Shown: positions 11,842 to 22,815 of the stretch, piece after piece | Layout: every line of letters begins with the position of its first letter | Numbering within the stretch: position 1 is the first letter of the stretch | Assembly: GCA_018350325.1 (NCBI GenBank) | Contig: JAEVLN010000043.1 | Location: 310,001 to 374,000, forward strand | Length of the DNA: 64,000 nucleotides | Direction: 5' to 3' | From: Globodera rostochiensis | Lineage: Eukaryota; Nematoda; Chromadorea; Rhabditida; Heteroderidae | Program-made: the position numbers and the translations under genes | The notes under the pieces: generated by a model | Database searches by the model: none | The model's input: the letters and a program-made list of their open reading frames with translations, nothing else | What the model was told of the DNA's origin: nothing

Positions 11842-14800
11842 TCAATCCCTCCGCCCTTCTCTTATTATCATCGGACGCAACACCAAATAGAACAGCGCGG
11901 GCCAGAGCACAATGTAGAGAACATAGCCGTAGAAATACATGGCGATCATGGGCTTAAACAAAAAGGGAAAGAATTCCGAGCAGGGCAAACCGGAAAAGGG
12001 TTGGATTTCGCGTCCAAATACTTTTTTCCTGAACTCCTGCTGGTCCGGAATGGAATTCTGGAGTGTATGAACTGATCGAGCCTGTTGTTCCTGTTTCTCA
12101 TTTTCAATTCCCGATGTTGGCCCGAGAGACTATTCAAAATTCCAAAAAATGGAGTGCCACAGCAATCAAATTTTGCGAGAAAATCCATGTGCCCGTTTTA
12201 CGCCAAACAAATAAAATATGCCAAAACAACAAACAACCGACCGCAATCCAAATTTCCTTCTTCACCAGCCCAAATGTGAGGAAAGCGAACGCCATGGACG
12301 TGGTGATCGCAACTCGGCCGAACAGCCAGCACAATGGGCGCATCCACCAACGGGAAAGCAATTGGCGAACTGCTGGCGGGCCTCTTTCGATGAATTCGTA
12401 CAACTGTTACAATGAAGCGGGGGGCAATTATATGCTTTATTTGCTCAACTTTTGTAAAAAAAATTAGAAATTTAACGATTTTTTTTTTGTCAAAAACAAA
12501 CAAACAAAAAACCCCCGTCCTCCCACCTGTTCCTGGGCCGCCATGCACGCAAACTCGTGGATAAACAGCATAAAATAGCCAAGATGGTAGCCGTGCCACA
12601 GGGCCAAATAGAACAAAGTGGCAAAATGACTGACAAATTTATTGCCTAGCCATCTGAGCCGCTTGAAAATGTGACTAAATTTGCATATTTTTTTAATCGC
12701 TATAAATAAAAATCAAAAACTTTTTTGCGAAATTATTTGTGCCGCAGTTGAAGGAGTCGATGACGGACTGAAAAAAAGAAAAATGCTGATTTTGTTTAAA
12801 TGCTTAAAATCTATCTGGACCTGATAGTCACTGCCCAGCTCGAATTTGACGATGTGAATGTCTCTTACACCTTTAATTAGAAATAAAATCTGTTTTTAAA
12901 ATGCTTTAAACGATTTTAGGAAAAAGTTTCATAATTATAGTAGTCACTAAAAATAATGCATTTTGTTGCTCACCATCCCAACGATCGTCTCCATTTTCGT
13001 CCGTTCCGTTGTAAGCGATCCCGATCAAAATTGTTACGCCCTCCTAAAAAAAAGTGCGATGCTTTGTATTGTAATGAATATTATGAAAAAAAAAGTTCCC
13101 CAAGTTCTTAAAAAAATGAGAAATTTTTCTTTACAAAATTTGCAATAAAAGAGCCATACAGTGAGCAGCCAGCACAGCACATAGCGGTACATGACGGCCC
13201 GGAACCAGATGGTGTTCCACACCACTTTCCAGAAGAACGGCAAATGCTAAAAATAAATGTTCGATTAATTCCACACAATCCGAACCCCCAAAACATTAAC
13301 ATTTTAAAGTTAAGCAAACATTTTTCGTTGCTATTCAAAAAATAGAAGAAAAAAAACTCACCATGAACTCTTTGGAATTGAGGTACGAATCCGGCACCCA
13401 AAGTGTGCCCCAGGAATGGATGACCTAAAAATAGAAAAAAGAATATATAAAACAATTCGTAAGAGTATAAAGAGAAAAAAAAAAGCTCGACTGACCACAT
13501 AGAAAATGCCGGCAGCAAAGCGCTGAATGCTTGCCATCCAACTGAATTTACAATTTTTTGCTAACAAACTGCTCCCAATCGAACAAACGATTGTCAAGAG
13601 ATCAATCAAATTAAGGCAAAAGAAAAACTATTAAACCCTTTCCGACCTAATAATCCGGGTGCTGAGATAGTCCGAAATCCGGATTCTAGCATTGAAAGCC
13701 GACGGACCGCCTTCGGATATTCGGTTTTAGTCAAAAACACAGATTTTGTACTTATTACAACACCGATTCGGTTCATTTTCTTGTTTTTGTCTATTGAAAA
13801 TATCCATAAAAACGTACCTTGACTGTCTGACCTCCGAATTTTCGTCCAAAAATTGGCCGTTGACAAATGCGCGGAAGCGTGCCAACGAAAACTGGGGCCC
13901 AACCAAAGTGCCGGCAAAGAACAGACCGAACGCGGCAATTTCAAGCAGCCCGGGCCGTTCACTGATCGCCGTGTTGCCAACAAAATCGGCGTCGTTTTTT
14001 CGGGCAGCACGGGCTGTCTTCGCCGCCGCATTTTTGTCAGTCGTCTGCCAAAATGTTTCTCATTCATTTTGAGGGGGTCATAAATTTCCAGAAGCCTTAT
14101 TTAAAAACTGTTAACGAACCGTTTGATGGCCATCATAAATGTCCATCACCAGGCCAATATAGCGGAGAGTCATAATGCAAAATGGCGTCGTCCATGTAAT
14201 ATCGTAAGTTGACGATTCGGCGAACCTAAAAAATGGAATAAAAAGTGTTTGATTTGATTGAAATTTTTTTTTGTCAAAAAGCGGACCAATATCCGATGAG
14301 TAGGTGACCCTGAAAAAGAATGACATTTTTTTAAACAAAAATTAATAAAATATATACCAAAAAACAAAAATGTGCGAAAAAAACAGAAAGTATCGTCCCG
14401 GGCAAGAAAGTGATGATCAAATATGCGATCCCAATGCTCACCAAACTGTGGTAAATTTGTATACCTAAATTTAAAGTGTAGTGAATTTTTGAAACAAAAA
14501 ATTCCGTAAAAATATACGTTAAGGAAAAACCCCATTTTTGCTTACAATAGCAACCTTTTCGGGCCCATTTTAAGCTTCTGAGGCGGCTTGACAATACCGA
14601 TAGACGCGCCGGTAAAATTTTTGATTTTTTGACGAATTTGTTCAAAAAATAGTACTAAAATTGCCAATTTCACAGTTTTTGCTTGAGAAATGACGTCCTC
14701 AACACGTTTCTACTTTTTTTTGCTGCCTAATAATATCTTCACAGGGCCCGATAAATACCGAAACCTAATGAAAACGCCCAATTCGCTGATATTTTAGCGT

Positions 14801-15016
14801 AACCCAGACAAGTCGAAGGTAAAAGTGGGACAAACCGCAATTAAACAGGTAAAGCAGAATTCCGACAAAAGTAAAGTATGAGTGCTGGACAAATGCTGGC
14901 TTATTGAAGAGAAATGTTCGATGGACAAAGGCCAATGGGTAGCCGGCCAAGATTGACAATATAAGACGAAAAGCGTCCTCACGAACATTGACATAATCAG
15001 CAACAATGCCGAGCAT
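11842..15016 (-). CDS. Lysophospholipid acyltransferase, MBOAT family (LPCAT3/MBOAT5 type), 534 aa
   Basis: Fourteen exons on the minus strand keep phase and total 1605 bp: 15016-14836, 14464-14358, 14309-14287, 14225-14120, 14044-13818, 13541-13496, 13424-13362, 13246-13160, 13043-12974, 12870-12821, 12767-12721, 12674-12527, 12403-12242, 12129-11842. The order of recognisable LPCAT3 segments is conserved: RLILSILAGYPLAF near the N-terminus, YDITWTTPFCIMTLRYIGL, FAGTLVGPQFSLARFRAF, then EGVTILIGIAYNGTDENG and FNCGTNNFAKNHIFKRLRWL. The MBOAT catalytic histidine region LALWHGYHLGYFMLF follows. The C-terminus is hydrophobic and ends REGRRD. The family moves polyunsaturated acyl chains from acyl-CoA to lysophosphatidylcholine and related lysolipids in the ER membrane (Lands cycle). 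The C. elegans counterpart is probably mboa-6. Exon 3 is a 23-nt microexon. The start at 15016 is the first in-frame ATG before the conserved first helix. Family assignment is firm; exon edges need transcript support. Confidence 0.93.
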
Positions 15017-15164
15017 TTAAAAATCTTTAATCTAAATTTGGCCATTTAAAAATTTGGAGGGACTGGTCAGATTTTCCTGCAATTTTCTTTTTTGCATATT
15101 CAATAATTGAGCAATGTATTCAAAAACCTTTTTTAAATGAACTACATAATAATACGATGTTAAC

Positions 15165-15446
15165 CAGGGACGTAGCTAGAAAAAAATTTCGGAGGGGGGA
15201 ATTGATCCATCTGAGCGCGGCGCTCAGGTGGCATTCCCATTTGAGCGCCAGGGGCGGCCCGGCGGTGCCGATAGGCGCCGCCGGGAAAATTTTTTTGATT
15301 TTTGATGGCAATTTGTTAAGAAAATTGATCAAAAAGTTGTAAAAGTGTAAAACAATAGGGTCCCCCCTCTTGTTTTTTTTTCTGAAATTTCATTTCGGGG
15401 GGGGGGGAATTCCCCCCCCCCCGCCCCCCCCCTGGCTACGTCCCTG
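15165..15446. mobile_element. hAT-like MITE, 282 bp, exact 8-bp target duplication
   Basis: The ends read CAGGGACGTAGCTAG and CTGGCTACGTCCCTG (inverted, imperfect). Both are flanked by ATGTTAAC (15157-15164 and 15447-15454). The interior has G/C runs and one copy of a GC hairpin word at 15261-15282 followed by an AT-rich tail. No transposase is encoded. Confidence 0.88.
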
Positions 15447-15637
15447 ATGTTAACCCATCTCATCACCAACCCAGCTCATCACCTCCAACTTGAACCCTTA
15501 CAACTCGTTTCAAAATGAAAAAATCCAAATTAATTAGTAATCCTTTGAAAGGGTGTCCGTACGTTTTGCCTCCGGTACGTGGGTAGCCTTTTTAACCAGA
15601 CATGAAACCGAGCGGATGCTTTTGCAAAAAGGTTATT

Positions 15638-15722
15638 GCCTCCCCAGCAAAAATGGTACGTTTTGCCTCCCCAGCAATGGTACACAATCGGAGGCAAAAC
15701 GTACCATTTTTGCTGGGGAGGC
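15638..15722. repeat. Perfect 33-bp inverted repeat (hairpin)
   Basis: Arms at 15638-15670 and 15690-15722 are exact reverse complements containing GGTACGTTTTGCCTCC. Additional partial copies of the same word lie at about 15562-15580 (ACGTTTTGCCTCCGGTACG) and inside the spacer (GCCTCCCCAGCAATGGTAC). Confidence 0.9.
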
Positions 15723-15885
15723 AAAACGTAGGGTTACCCTTTGAAAGCTCTAATTTGTAAGTGCGCCGAATAAAATAAACTTTAATTCAACTACACTATA
15801 ACTTAACGCACTATGGGTCAAGCCCACAGAGCAGTACATTTGGGCCCCGCCGTTTGGGCCCCAGGGACCTTTGAAGGGCCATAAC

Positions 15886-16118
15886 TAGGGTTGCACGGGA
15901 CCGGGACTTTTGGAAAAACCGGGACCGGGACTAAATTTGGTCCCGGTCAAAAAAAACCGGGACCACTGGGCAAAAACAAGAAAAAAAATCATTTTGTAAA
16001 AACCGGGACTTTTATAGTGGGATTTTAAAGGAATTTTGAAAAACCGGGACCAAAATTTCAGTACCAAAATTTGAAAAATTGACCATTTCAGCACTGGTCC
16101 CGGTCCCGTGCAACCCTA
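15886..16118. mobile_element. hAT-like MITE, 233 bp, exact 8-bp target duplication
   Basis: Perfect inverted ends begin TAGGGTTGCACGGGACCGGG. The flanks are identical GCCATAAC (15878-15885 and 16119-16126). The interior repeats the word ACCGGGAC in both orientations. It is non-coding. Confidence 0.9.
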
Positions 16119-16628
16119 GCCATAACTCTTCTTGGAACCAACCAAACTAAATAAATTGGGTACCCTTTAAAAAGTTATTGTTTGAAAAGAGCGAAAACCT
16201 AAGGTTTGTGGTAATTTTCGATTATAACTTTTGCTTTCAAAATATTATGAAAATCTTCACAAAATTCTAGGCTTCAAATAAGGACAATCTTACAAATAAG
16301 GACATTTTATAATGTGTAAGATTAGCACCCCCAAATAAGGACAAAGGACACTGGTCGTGAGTGAAGCGAGCGTGTAAAACCCGATGTGGGCACTTCAAGA
16401 GAGACTGTTTTTGTTAAACATTATCTGGGGAGCATACAGGAATTTTCAAAATGACGGGCTCTAAAAATCGGGAAAACACCCCCATCGACTTTTTAGTTTG
16501 CCCGCCCCCCCCCGAAATTTTTTCTAACCGACTAATTCTTTCTCAAACATTCAAACGTTTATTTTTCAAACAGAAATATTTTACATTATAGCCTATGCCA
16601 TTGGATCCAACTATATCATTTCTTTCGT
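16119..16628. other. Intergenic, no gene seen
   Basis: Contains two ATAAGGACA-type short repeats near 16275-16350 and a C run near 16505. No exon is supported. Confidence 0.4.
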
Positions 16629-17087
16629 TCACCAGAATGGCCAAAAGTGCCACCAAGCACGCCTAACAAAGCGATTGCGGCGGCGGGGCGGAAAAGCGAA
16701 CGGCTCCGGCTCCAGCGGCGGATCGTTCGGGCCAAAGAACTCGGTGATAAACTAAAGGAGGGCAAATCACTTTAGAAAAAATTGCAACAACTGACATGGC
16801 GGATGAGGGCGCTTGACACCAGGATTGAGACGAGCGTAAGAATTGCGCCAAACTCCAGCAGTACGATGTATATGGGGCGCCTCCAGAAGGACGGCGGCAA
16901 GTCAACATCATCGCACGGAACATTCCGCACACAATAAACAAGAACGGAAACATCGCAGCTATCTGAAAGAGTCAGATGAAATCAAAAAAAAAAAATTCTA
17001 ACTGACCAACGCAATCTTTAAAAGCAGAGGAGAAAGTAACAAATTCATAGCGACTACCACTCCAATTATAAAAATTATTCGGGTCAT
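16629..17087 (-). pseudogene. Small multi-pass membrane protein gene with an apparent frameshift
   Basis: Three minus-strand exons are visible: 17087-17007, 16962-16796 and 16751-16629 (TGA). Exon 1 starts at ATG 17087 and encodes the hydrophobic MTRIIFIIGVVVAMNLLLSP. Exon 2 starts in the same frame with a second hydrophobic helix (IAAMFPFLFIVCG), but its distal half is convincing only in another frame (PSFWRRPIYIVLLEFGAILT, a third helix). Exon 3 (FITEFFGPNDPP...) joins that second frame. Exon 2 is 167 bp, one short of a multiple of three, so a single-base indel near 16925 explains the break. This could be a sequencing error, a real inactivation, or an unrecognised splice. The family was not recognised. 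Confidence 0.5.
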
Positions 17088-17599
17088 CTCAGACACGGCA
17101 ATTAAAAATCTAAATGTTTACGACTCGATTTTCATTGGTTTGAGAAGTTCGAAGTTTAATTAATTCTACAGAAATAACTGTAACAACGTTTTCCTATGGT
17201 ACCACCTACATACGTTTCGATAAAAAGAATTTTAAAAATCTAATTTTGAATGTATAGACGAAATGAGCCGAGTCTCAACGGAAATTGACTCCATTTTATA
17301 GGTGAGAAAAAACCAAAGCAGAATCTACTCAACTTTGCGCTAACATCAGAAAATATTCTCTCGAAAATTGATTCACCCCCCCCCCCCCTCCAGTAATAAT
17401 TCAATTTTCTTAATTTGTTCTAAAAGTGTTCGCAAATTGGTGTAAAAAATCATCAATAATATTCAAATTTCTAAAAATTGAACCCAAAAATGCCACCGGA
17501 ATGGTTGCCCTCGGCAGTTTCTCGACACCCAAAGAAAAATGTGTTCCAAAAATGGTGTAAAAATCCATTAATAATATACCATAACTTAACGCAGGAAAT

Positions 17600-18120
17600 A
17601 GCAATTAAATTGGCATTGGGCGTTGGCGTTATGTCATTTCAAAAAAAGTGAAAATTACAGCAGAAAGTTGGCCACACATGAAAACAAGAACTTTTGATTA
17701 AAAACACCGATTTGCCTAATTTTTTGCATAGAGCTTGCCAACTAAATGATCTATAATACTGAGCATAAATTATGTTGATCCCGGGTTACAAAAATTTTTA
17801 ATTTAGCAAACAAACTGAAAAAAGTCGAATTTTGAGTAAAATGAACGAAAATCACAAAATTTGAGCGCAGGAAAGGGAGGCAAAAAGAAGTAAACATGGG
17901 TTTGTATATTTTTTAGAACTATCTTTTTAATAATCCACAACTGTTTTATCGAAAATCGGTGAAATTGATCCTTGCAGTCTACCGGGTTCGAACCCCTGGC
18001 TAAAGCAAAAAAGGCACTGTTTGCGTTGAATAAATACAGTATGCCAACATTTTTTAAAATCCACTTTACCACGCGTGCAATTTCGCTATTTCCAAATCTA
18101 TTGGGGCGTAAGTTATAGTG
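17600..18120 (-). repeat. Dispersed ~500-bp repeat, copy A
   Basis: This stretch matches 62480-63000 in inverted orientation. Shared landmarks are CGTTGGCGTTATGTC, AGTTGGCAA..., a block around CGGGTTCGAACCCCTGG, and the end ATTGGGGCGTAAGTTATAG. The GGTTCGAA word resembles a tRNA B box, so a tRNA-derived SINE ancestry is possible. No protein is encoded. Confidence 0.7.
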
Positions 18121-18127
18121 TTAATAT

Positions 18128-18999
18128 TAGAGCCCGGTAAAAAAAAATTTCCGGGAACGGGGTTTTCAAAAAGTACGGGACGGGAATCCCGAACGGGAAT
18201 CCCGTGTTTTTCCCGTTCCCGTAGAAATCCCGTTCAATTTTTAACGGGAATCCCGCGGGAACGGGAAAAATTTTGAAAATTTTTAAACTAAGAATTTTTC
18301 GAAATTTTTTTTGGCGGGCACTTTGCGATAAATTTCTGATATACAATTGGAGGGTCTGACAACGCCGATAGGCACCGTCGGAAAATTTTAAAAACATTTT
18401 TGTTAAGAAAATTGCTCAAAATTTTCGAATTTTTTCCGATTTGCGAATTTTTCAAAATTCAAATTTTTTGAGAATTTCATTTCCCGAGGTGGAGGGGGGG
18501 GGGGGTCGGCGGTGCCGATAGGCGCCGCCGAAAAAATTTTGCATTTTTTGCTCAATTTGATAAGAGATTTGCTACCAAAATCTTAAAAATACGGTAGTGG
18601 AAGAGCTGCCCACGGATTGGGTGGAGGACGTGGGTTCGAGTCACACCCGGGGCTAACATTTTGCCTATTCTTTACTACATTTTGGGTGGGTTCGGCGGTG
18701 CCGATAGGCGCCGCCGTTAAAAAAATTTGAAATTTAAGCAATTTGTGATGAAAATTGGTCCAAAATTGTTAAATTTTTGAAAACATTTCGCCAAGAAAAA
18801 TAAACGGGAACGGGAAAAAGACTGAAATAAAATTTCCGGGGACGGGAACGGGGTTTTCAAAAAGAACGGGACGGGAATCCCGAACGGGAATCCCGTCCTT
18901 TTCCCGTTCCCGTAAAAAATCCCGCTGGGCAAAAAAGACGGGAACGGGACCGGGATTCCCGTACTTTTCCCGCGGGAATCCCGTTCCCGCCGGGCTCTA
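18128..18999. mobile_element. MITE-like element, 872 bp, TIR TAGAGCCCGG
   Basis: The ends TAGAGCCCGG and CCGGGCTCTA are inverted, and the flanks GTTAATAT and GTTAATAG differ by one base, consistent with an 8-bp duplication. Inside both ends the word CGGGAACGGG / CGGGAATCCCG is repeated in both orientations. The middle holds three copies of a GC hairpin word (18358-18379, 18508-18529, 18694-18715) and a B-box-like GGGTTCGAGTCAC at about 18631. Small minus-strand open frames are by-products of the repeats. Confidence 0.75.
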
Positions 19000-19119
19000 G
19001 TTAATAGCGCTATAAAGTTCAAAAATGGGTAAAAATGCATTAATATCGCTCTAAGAGTTCAAAAATGGTGTAAAAATGCATTAAAATCGCTCTAAAGTGT
19101 TCACAAAATGGTGTGAAAA

Positions 19120-20173
19120 TCACAATTTAGACAAAAATGCCCGAATTCCCATAACAAATGGTGCCAGCCTCACCTCCTGCATCCACTCAACCGCCCGCGT
19201 GCGTGCCCACTCCTCAATGCCCGGCTCGTCGCCCGCCGCCTGATGAGCTCGCTGCTCGCGTCGAATTTGCGCCTCGCTGACCGTCATGCTCTTCTCGGAT
19301 TGGAGCAGCGCGTGCAGCGTCCGTCCGTCCAAATGCACCGCGCGGTCCACGTCCGCGCACACCCAAAGCCGCTCCTTGGCGTTCAGCCGTCGCTCGTCCT
19401 CCTCCTCGGCAGCTCGTCGCTTTCGGGTGGTCTGCTGCGGGGGATAGACACCGTTTGGGTTAACCACAATTTTTCAAATCTTCGAGAACAGTTTTTGAAA
19501 ATAATTTCGATTCAAAAAATAAATTAATGAGTGAGTTAGTGATCTATCTGATCAATGATCAAGGAACCGACCACTGTCGTGTTGGTGTTGCTGATCGCGA
19601 CTGGACGGAGGATTAGGCGATTGCTGCTGATCGGAGTGTCATGCGTCCGTTGTTGTTGCAGTTGATGGACGGTCAGTCTGGACCCGTTGGTCGGAATGTT
19701 CGCATCGATGGAGGCCAGAACCTGCGGTATTTAGGCGTTTGGATAAATGCTGAACCACTGTCAAATTGATGTTGCTGTTGCAGCAAGCCGTGCACACCCT
19801 CATCGTCCTCAAGCTGTACAATCTGCTGATGCAGTCTTCCGAAGCCATTCGACTGCTGTTGCTGGTGGGTTTGCAACGAGATGCGGTGCAGCCGCTTCCG
19901 CTCCATGCTCAGCTCGTTGGCGTTCTGTCCAAACGGGAGATAATAGCGCGTCGGGGCAGCAACGATGGCATTGGCACCGCCTCCGCCATTGGTGGCATTG
20001 CCGCCGCAATCGCTGGACGAAACGGTTACTGTTGTCGAAGAGGTTGTGGTGTTGCTGCGACTGCTGTTGGTGTTGTTGCTGCATGGCGACTCGACCAGCA
20101 TCTCCTCGTGACAACGCAAGTTGAGCACGGAGGGCGGACGAGAAGTGTGTGCCGGTGTTGGTTGAGGGGGCAT
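19120..20173 (-). CDS. Unrecognised basic, low-complexity protein, ~272 aa
   Basis: A phase-consistent model joins minus exons 20173-19820, 19721-19572 and 19434-19120 (TGA). Protein starts MPPQPTPAHTSRPPS, runs through Ser/Thr/Asn-rich sequence, then ELSMERKRLHRISLQTH. Exon 2 encodes VLASIDANIPTNGSRL. Exon 3 is highly charged and probably helical: RKRRAAEEEDERRLNAKERL, DVDRAVHLDGRTLHALLQ, and further acidic/basic segments. The RKRR cluster could be a nuclear signal. The start is the ATG right after an AG (GGCAG|ATG), which could instead be an internal splice or a trans-splice site. The exon 1 donor (GT at 19819) is the least certain: exon 1 stays open past it. I do not recognise a family; a nuclear regulator is a guess. 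Confidence 0.5.
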
Positions 20174-20214
20174 CTGCCGCTGTTCGGTTGGTTATTGGAG
20201 CAGGACGGATTCAA

Positions 20215-20600
20215 AAAAAGGACTGCTCGAATCGCAAGGTGATGATGACGAGGAAATGAGTAAATGTGTAAGCTCGGCCAGCAAACAGACAGCAATCACT
20301 CAATCTCTCTGAACGGGGGGGGGATTAGCTCTTCAAATTTTAAATTTTTGGAAGAATTTGTTGTACGAGGGGGCGGAGTCATTTAAATGCAGCAATCATA
20401 ACTCCAATGAAAAAGGACTGCTCGAATCGCAAGGTGATGATGACGAGGAAATGAGTAAATGTGTAAGCTCGGCCAGCAAACAGACAGCAATCACTCAATC
20501 TCTCTGAACGGGGGGGGGATTAGCTCTTCAAATTTTAAATTTTTGGAAGAATTTGTTGTACGAGGGGGCGGAGTCATTTAAATGCAGCAATCATAACTCC
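20215..20600. repeat. Two tandem ~192-bp direct repeats
   Basis: The block beginning AAAAGGACTGCTCGAATCGC and ending GCAATCATAACTCCAATG occurs at about 20215-20406 and again at about 20408-20602, almost identical, including a run of nine G. This looks like a recent duplication or an assembly duplication just outside the palindrome. Confidence 0.85.
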
Positions 20601-21129
20601 AATGCCTGCACATATGCGAGGGGGGGGGGGACAAAAATTCAAAAGTGAATAATAAAGGGGGGGGGGGGAGGGAGAACGCGGATTTGTGGGGGGGGGGGGG
20701 GGGGGCGGGGGTAAGCGAATTTTGATGGTCTTTGTGTGCAAAATATAAAATTGTGCCAAGAGATTTGCGAATTTAGCGACCAAATTGGTAAAAGGTCGGC
20801 GTTACAAATCCGTGTGTGTGATGTTTCGCGTAACTTCCTTCACACTGGTCCGATCTGCTCTTTTTTATGCCAATTTGAAGCGCTCGATGAGTAGAAGCTA
20901 CCATTAAGTGAAAGCTTGACGATTGGACAATGCACAAAAATGTTATGGCCAAAAATAGGTTAAAAATTTCTACATATGTTAAAAGTCGCAAGCGAATTCG
21001 TCAAAGTAAACATTATTTGCAAATATTCAACATAGCAAAAAATTATCAAAATGTATGCATATATTTTAGGATCAGCCATTTTGATGGCTCCACTGTCCAG
21101 GCTTAAATAAAGGCACGCTGCAGAGATCG

Positions 21130-22010
21130 TTTTCCCTTTTGGCACTTTTCCCCGCTTTTGGCTTTGTTCCTTTTGGCACTTATCGTTTTGGCATTTTCAT
21201 CTATGGCACTTTTCCCTCTTGATTTCCCCTTTTGGCACTTTTCCCTCTTGGCATTTTCTCCCTTTTAACCTTTTCCTCTTTGGGCACTTTCCTTGGTTTT
21301 GGCTCTTCCCCCGTGGCATTTCACTTTTTGGCAGCTTCATCTTATGGCACTTTTTACTCTTGATTTTCTCTTTTGGCACTGTTTCCTCTTTGGCATTTCT
21401 TGATTTTCTCTTTTGGCGCTGTTTCCTCTTTGGCATTTTCTCTCTTTTTCCCCTTTTGGCCTTGGCACTATCTTCTTGGCGTTTCAATCTTTTCCCTTTT
21501 GGCACTTTCTCGCTTGGCACTTTTCCCTGCTTTTGGCTTTTCCCCCGTGGCATTTCATCTTTTTGCACTTTTTCCTTTTGGCATTTTCATCTTGTGGCAC
21601 TTTTCTTTTCCCTTTTTCCCCTTTTGGCACCGTTCCTTCTTGGCATTTTGCCTTTTGGCACTTTTCCATTTGACATTTTCCCCTCTTTGGCATTTTCATC
21701 GTATGGCACTGCTCTTGATTTTCCTTTTTGGCACTTTCTTTTTTGGCATTTTCTCTCTTTTTCCATGGCACTTTTCCCTCTTGGCATTTTCTCCCTTTTA
21801 ACCTTTTCCCCTTTGGGCACATTTCCCGCTTGGCACTTTCCTTGGTTTTGGCTCTTCCCCCGTGGCATTTCACCTTTTGGCAGCTTCATCTTATGGCACT
21901 TTTCACTCTTGATTTTCTCTTTTGGCACTGTTTCCTCTTTGGCATTTTCTCTCTTTTCCCTTTTGGCCTTGGCACTATCTTCTTGGCACTTATTTTCGCA
22001 CTGGTTTTCC
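21130..22010 (+). repeat. GGCA/TGCC minisatellite in left arm
   Basis: An ~870-bp stretch in which TTTTGGCACTTTTCC and TTTGGCATTTTCTC-like words recur every 10-20 bp. One strand is strongly pyrimidine-rich. It produces long but meaningless open frames: Phe/Trp/His-rich one way and Lys-rich (MPKGK..) the other. Higher-order duplication is visible: the sequence around 21240-21480 recurs around 21780-22000. Confidence 0.9.
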
Positions 22011-22124
22011 CTTTTATCTTTGTTAAAAAGTTTGTAACAAAATTATTTTGCCTTTAAAAAAGTAAAAAAACGAATTTAAAACATGTTTAGTTCAATTTTA
22101 ATTAATTGAAAAAAGAATTTTGCA

Positions 22125-22205
22125 ATAAGGAATTGAACCAACACATTAAGTTAATAAACGCTAAAGCGCTTATGCACTACCCCACCGACTCTCGTAGAAG
22201 TTCCA
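22125..22205 (-). other. tRNA-like sequence in left arm
   Basis: Read on the minus strand, GTCGGTGGGGTAGTGCATAA resembles a Pol III A box region and TGTTGGTTCAATTCC a B box, at tRNA-like spacing, with a possible anticodon hairpin (CGCTTTAGCG). The acceptor and T stems do not pair well, so a functional tRNA is unlikely; a tRNA-derived promoter or relic fits better. The mirror copy is at 24405-24485 on the plus strand. Confidence 0.3.
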
Positions 22206-22659
22206 CTTACTTTTTCTTTACCAACCGCTAATCTCTGTTGCCCATCATTCTCACGCACATTCTCTTCTTTCACCTTTCTCTTGCCTCTTCTCCCTCACTC
22301 TTTTCTTCTTCTCTCACTCCCACACCAATTGGACAGCACTGCGCACCCGCTGCAAATGAGCAGCGAGTGGCGTACGCGTCAGCGACGCGCGCGCCACAAC
22401 GGGCAGCGCAGCCATTTGCGCAATATCTCTACCCCCTCTTCTCTCTCATTTTCTCTCTCTTTCTCTTTCAACTCTTTACTTTGCACACTATTTTTTGCAT
22501 TTCAAACACTCTTTTTATCACAACGCTTCCCTTCTTTTCAAATTCCCTTTTCCCGCAAATAACATCCGGACATTCAACTTTTTATATATAGATATTATTA
22601 ATAATTTCCATTATCATCCCATCTTCATCATCCGTCTCCTCCTCGGTGCTGGGTCGTTT

Positions 22660-22815
22660 CGTAAATTCCGCCACTATGGGCGTTTCGTAAATCCGCCAGG
22701 GCGTTTCGTAAATCCGCCAGGTCGTTTCGTAAATCCGCCACTACACGGGCGTTTCGTAAATCCGCCACTATGGGCGTTTCGTAATCCGCCGGGCGTTTCG
22801 TAAATCCGCCACTAT
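22660..22815 (+). repeat. GTTTCGTAAATCCGCC minisatellite, left arm
   Basis: Seven or so copies of GGGCGTTTCGTAAATCCGCC with short variable linkers (CACTAT, AGG, CACTACAC). The mirror array lies at about 23790-23945. Confidence 0.92.

Noticed and set aside
12134..12403. Extension of LPCAT3 exon 13 past 12242 to a stop
   Set aside because: A phase-0 donor at 12241 and acceptor at 12130 lead to a conserved hydrophobic C-terminus, so the extension is intron.
18600..18660. Possible tRNA gene (GGGTTCGAGTCACACCC)
   Set aside because: T-arm-like word only; no convincing A box, acceptor stem or anticodon arm, and it lies inside a MITE.
21219..22037. Long Phe/Trp/His-rich frame (272 codons) and its mirror at 24573-25391; Lys-rich frames on the other strand
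   Set aside because: They are translations of a GGCA minisatellite, repeat in all frames, and have no splice or start context.
22238..22803. Frames in the GC-rich patch of the palindrome arm
   Set aside because: Mirror-duplicated, Ser/Phe-rich, running into the minisatellite; no recognisable domain.
22660..22815. Possible CRISPR array
   Set aside because: Repeats are separated by only 0-8 bp linkers and the DNA is eukaryotic; it is a minisatellite.
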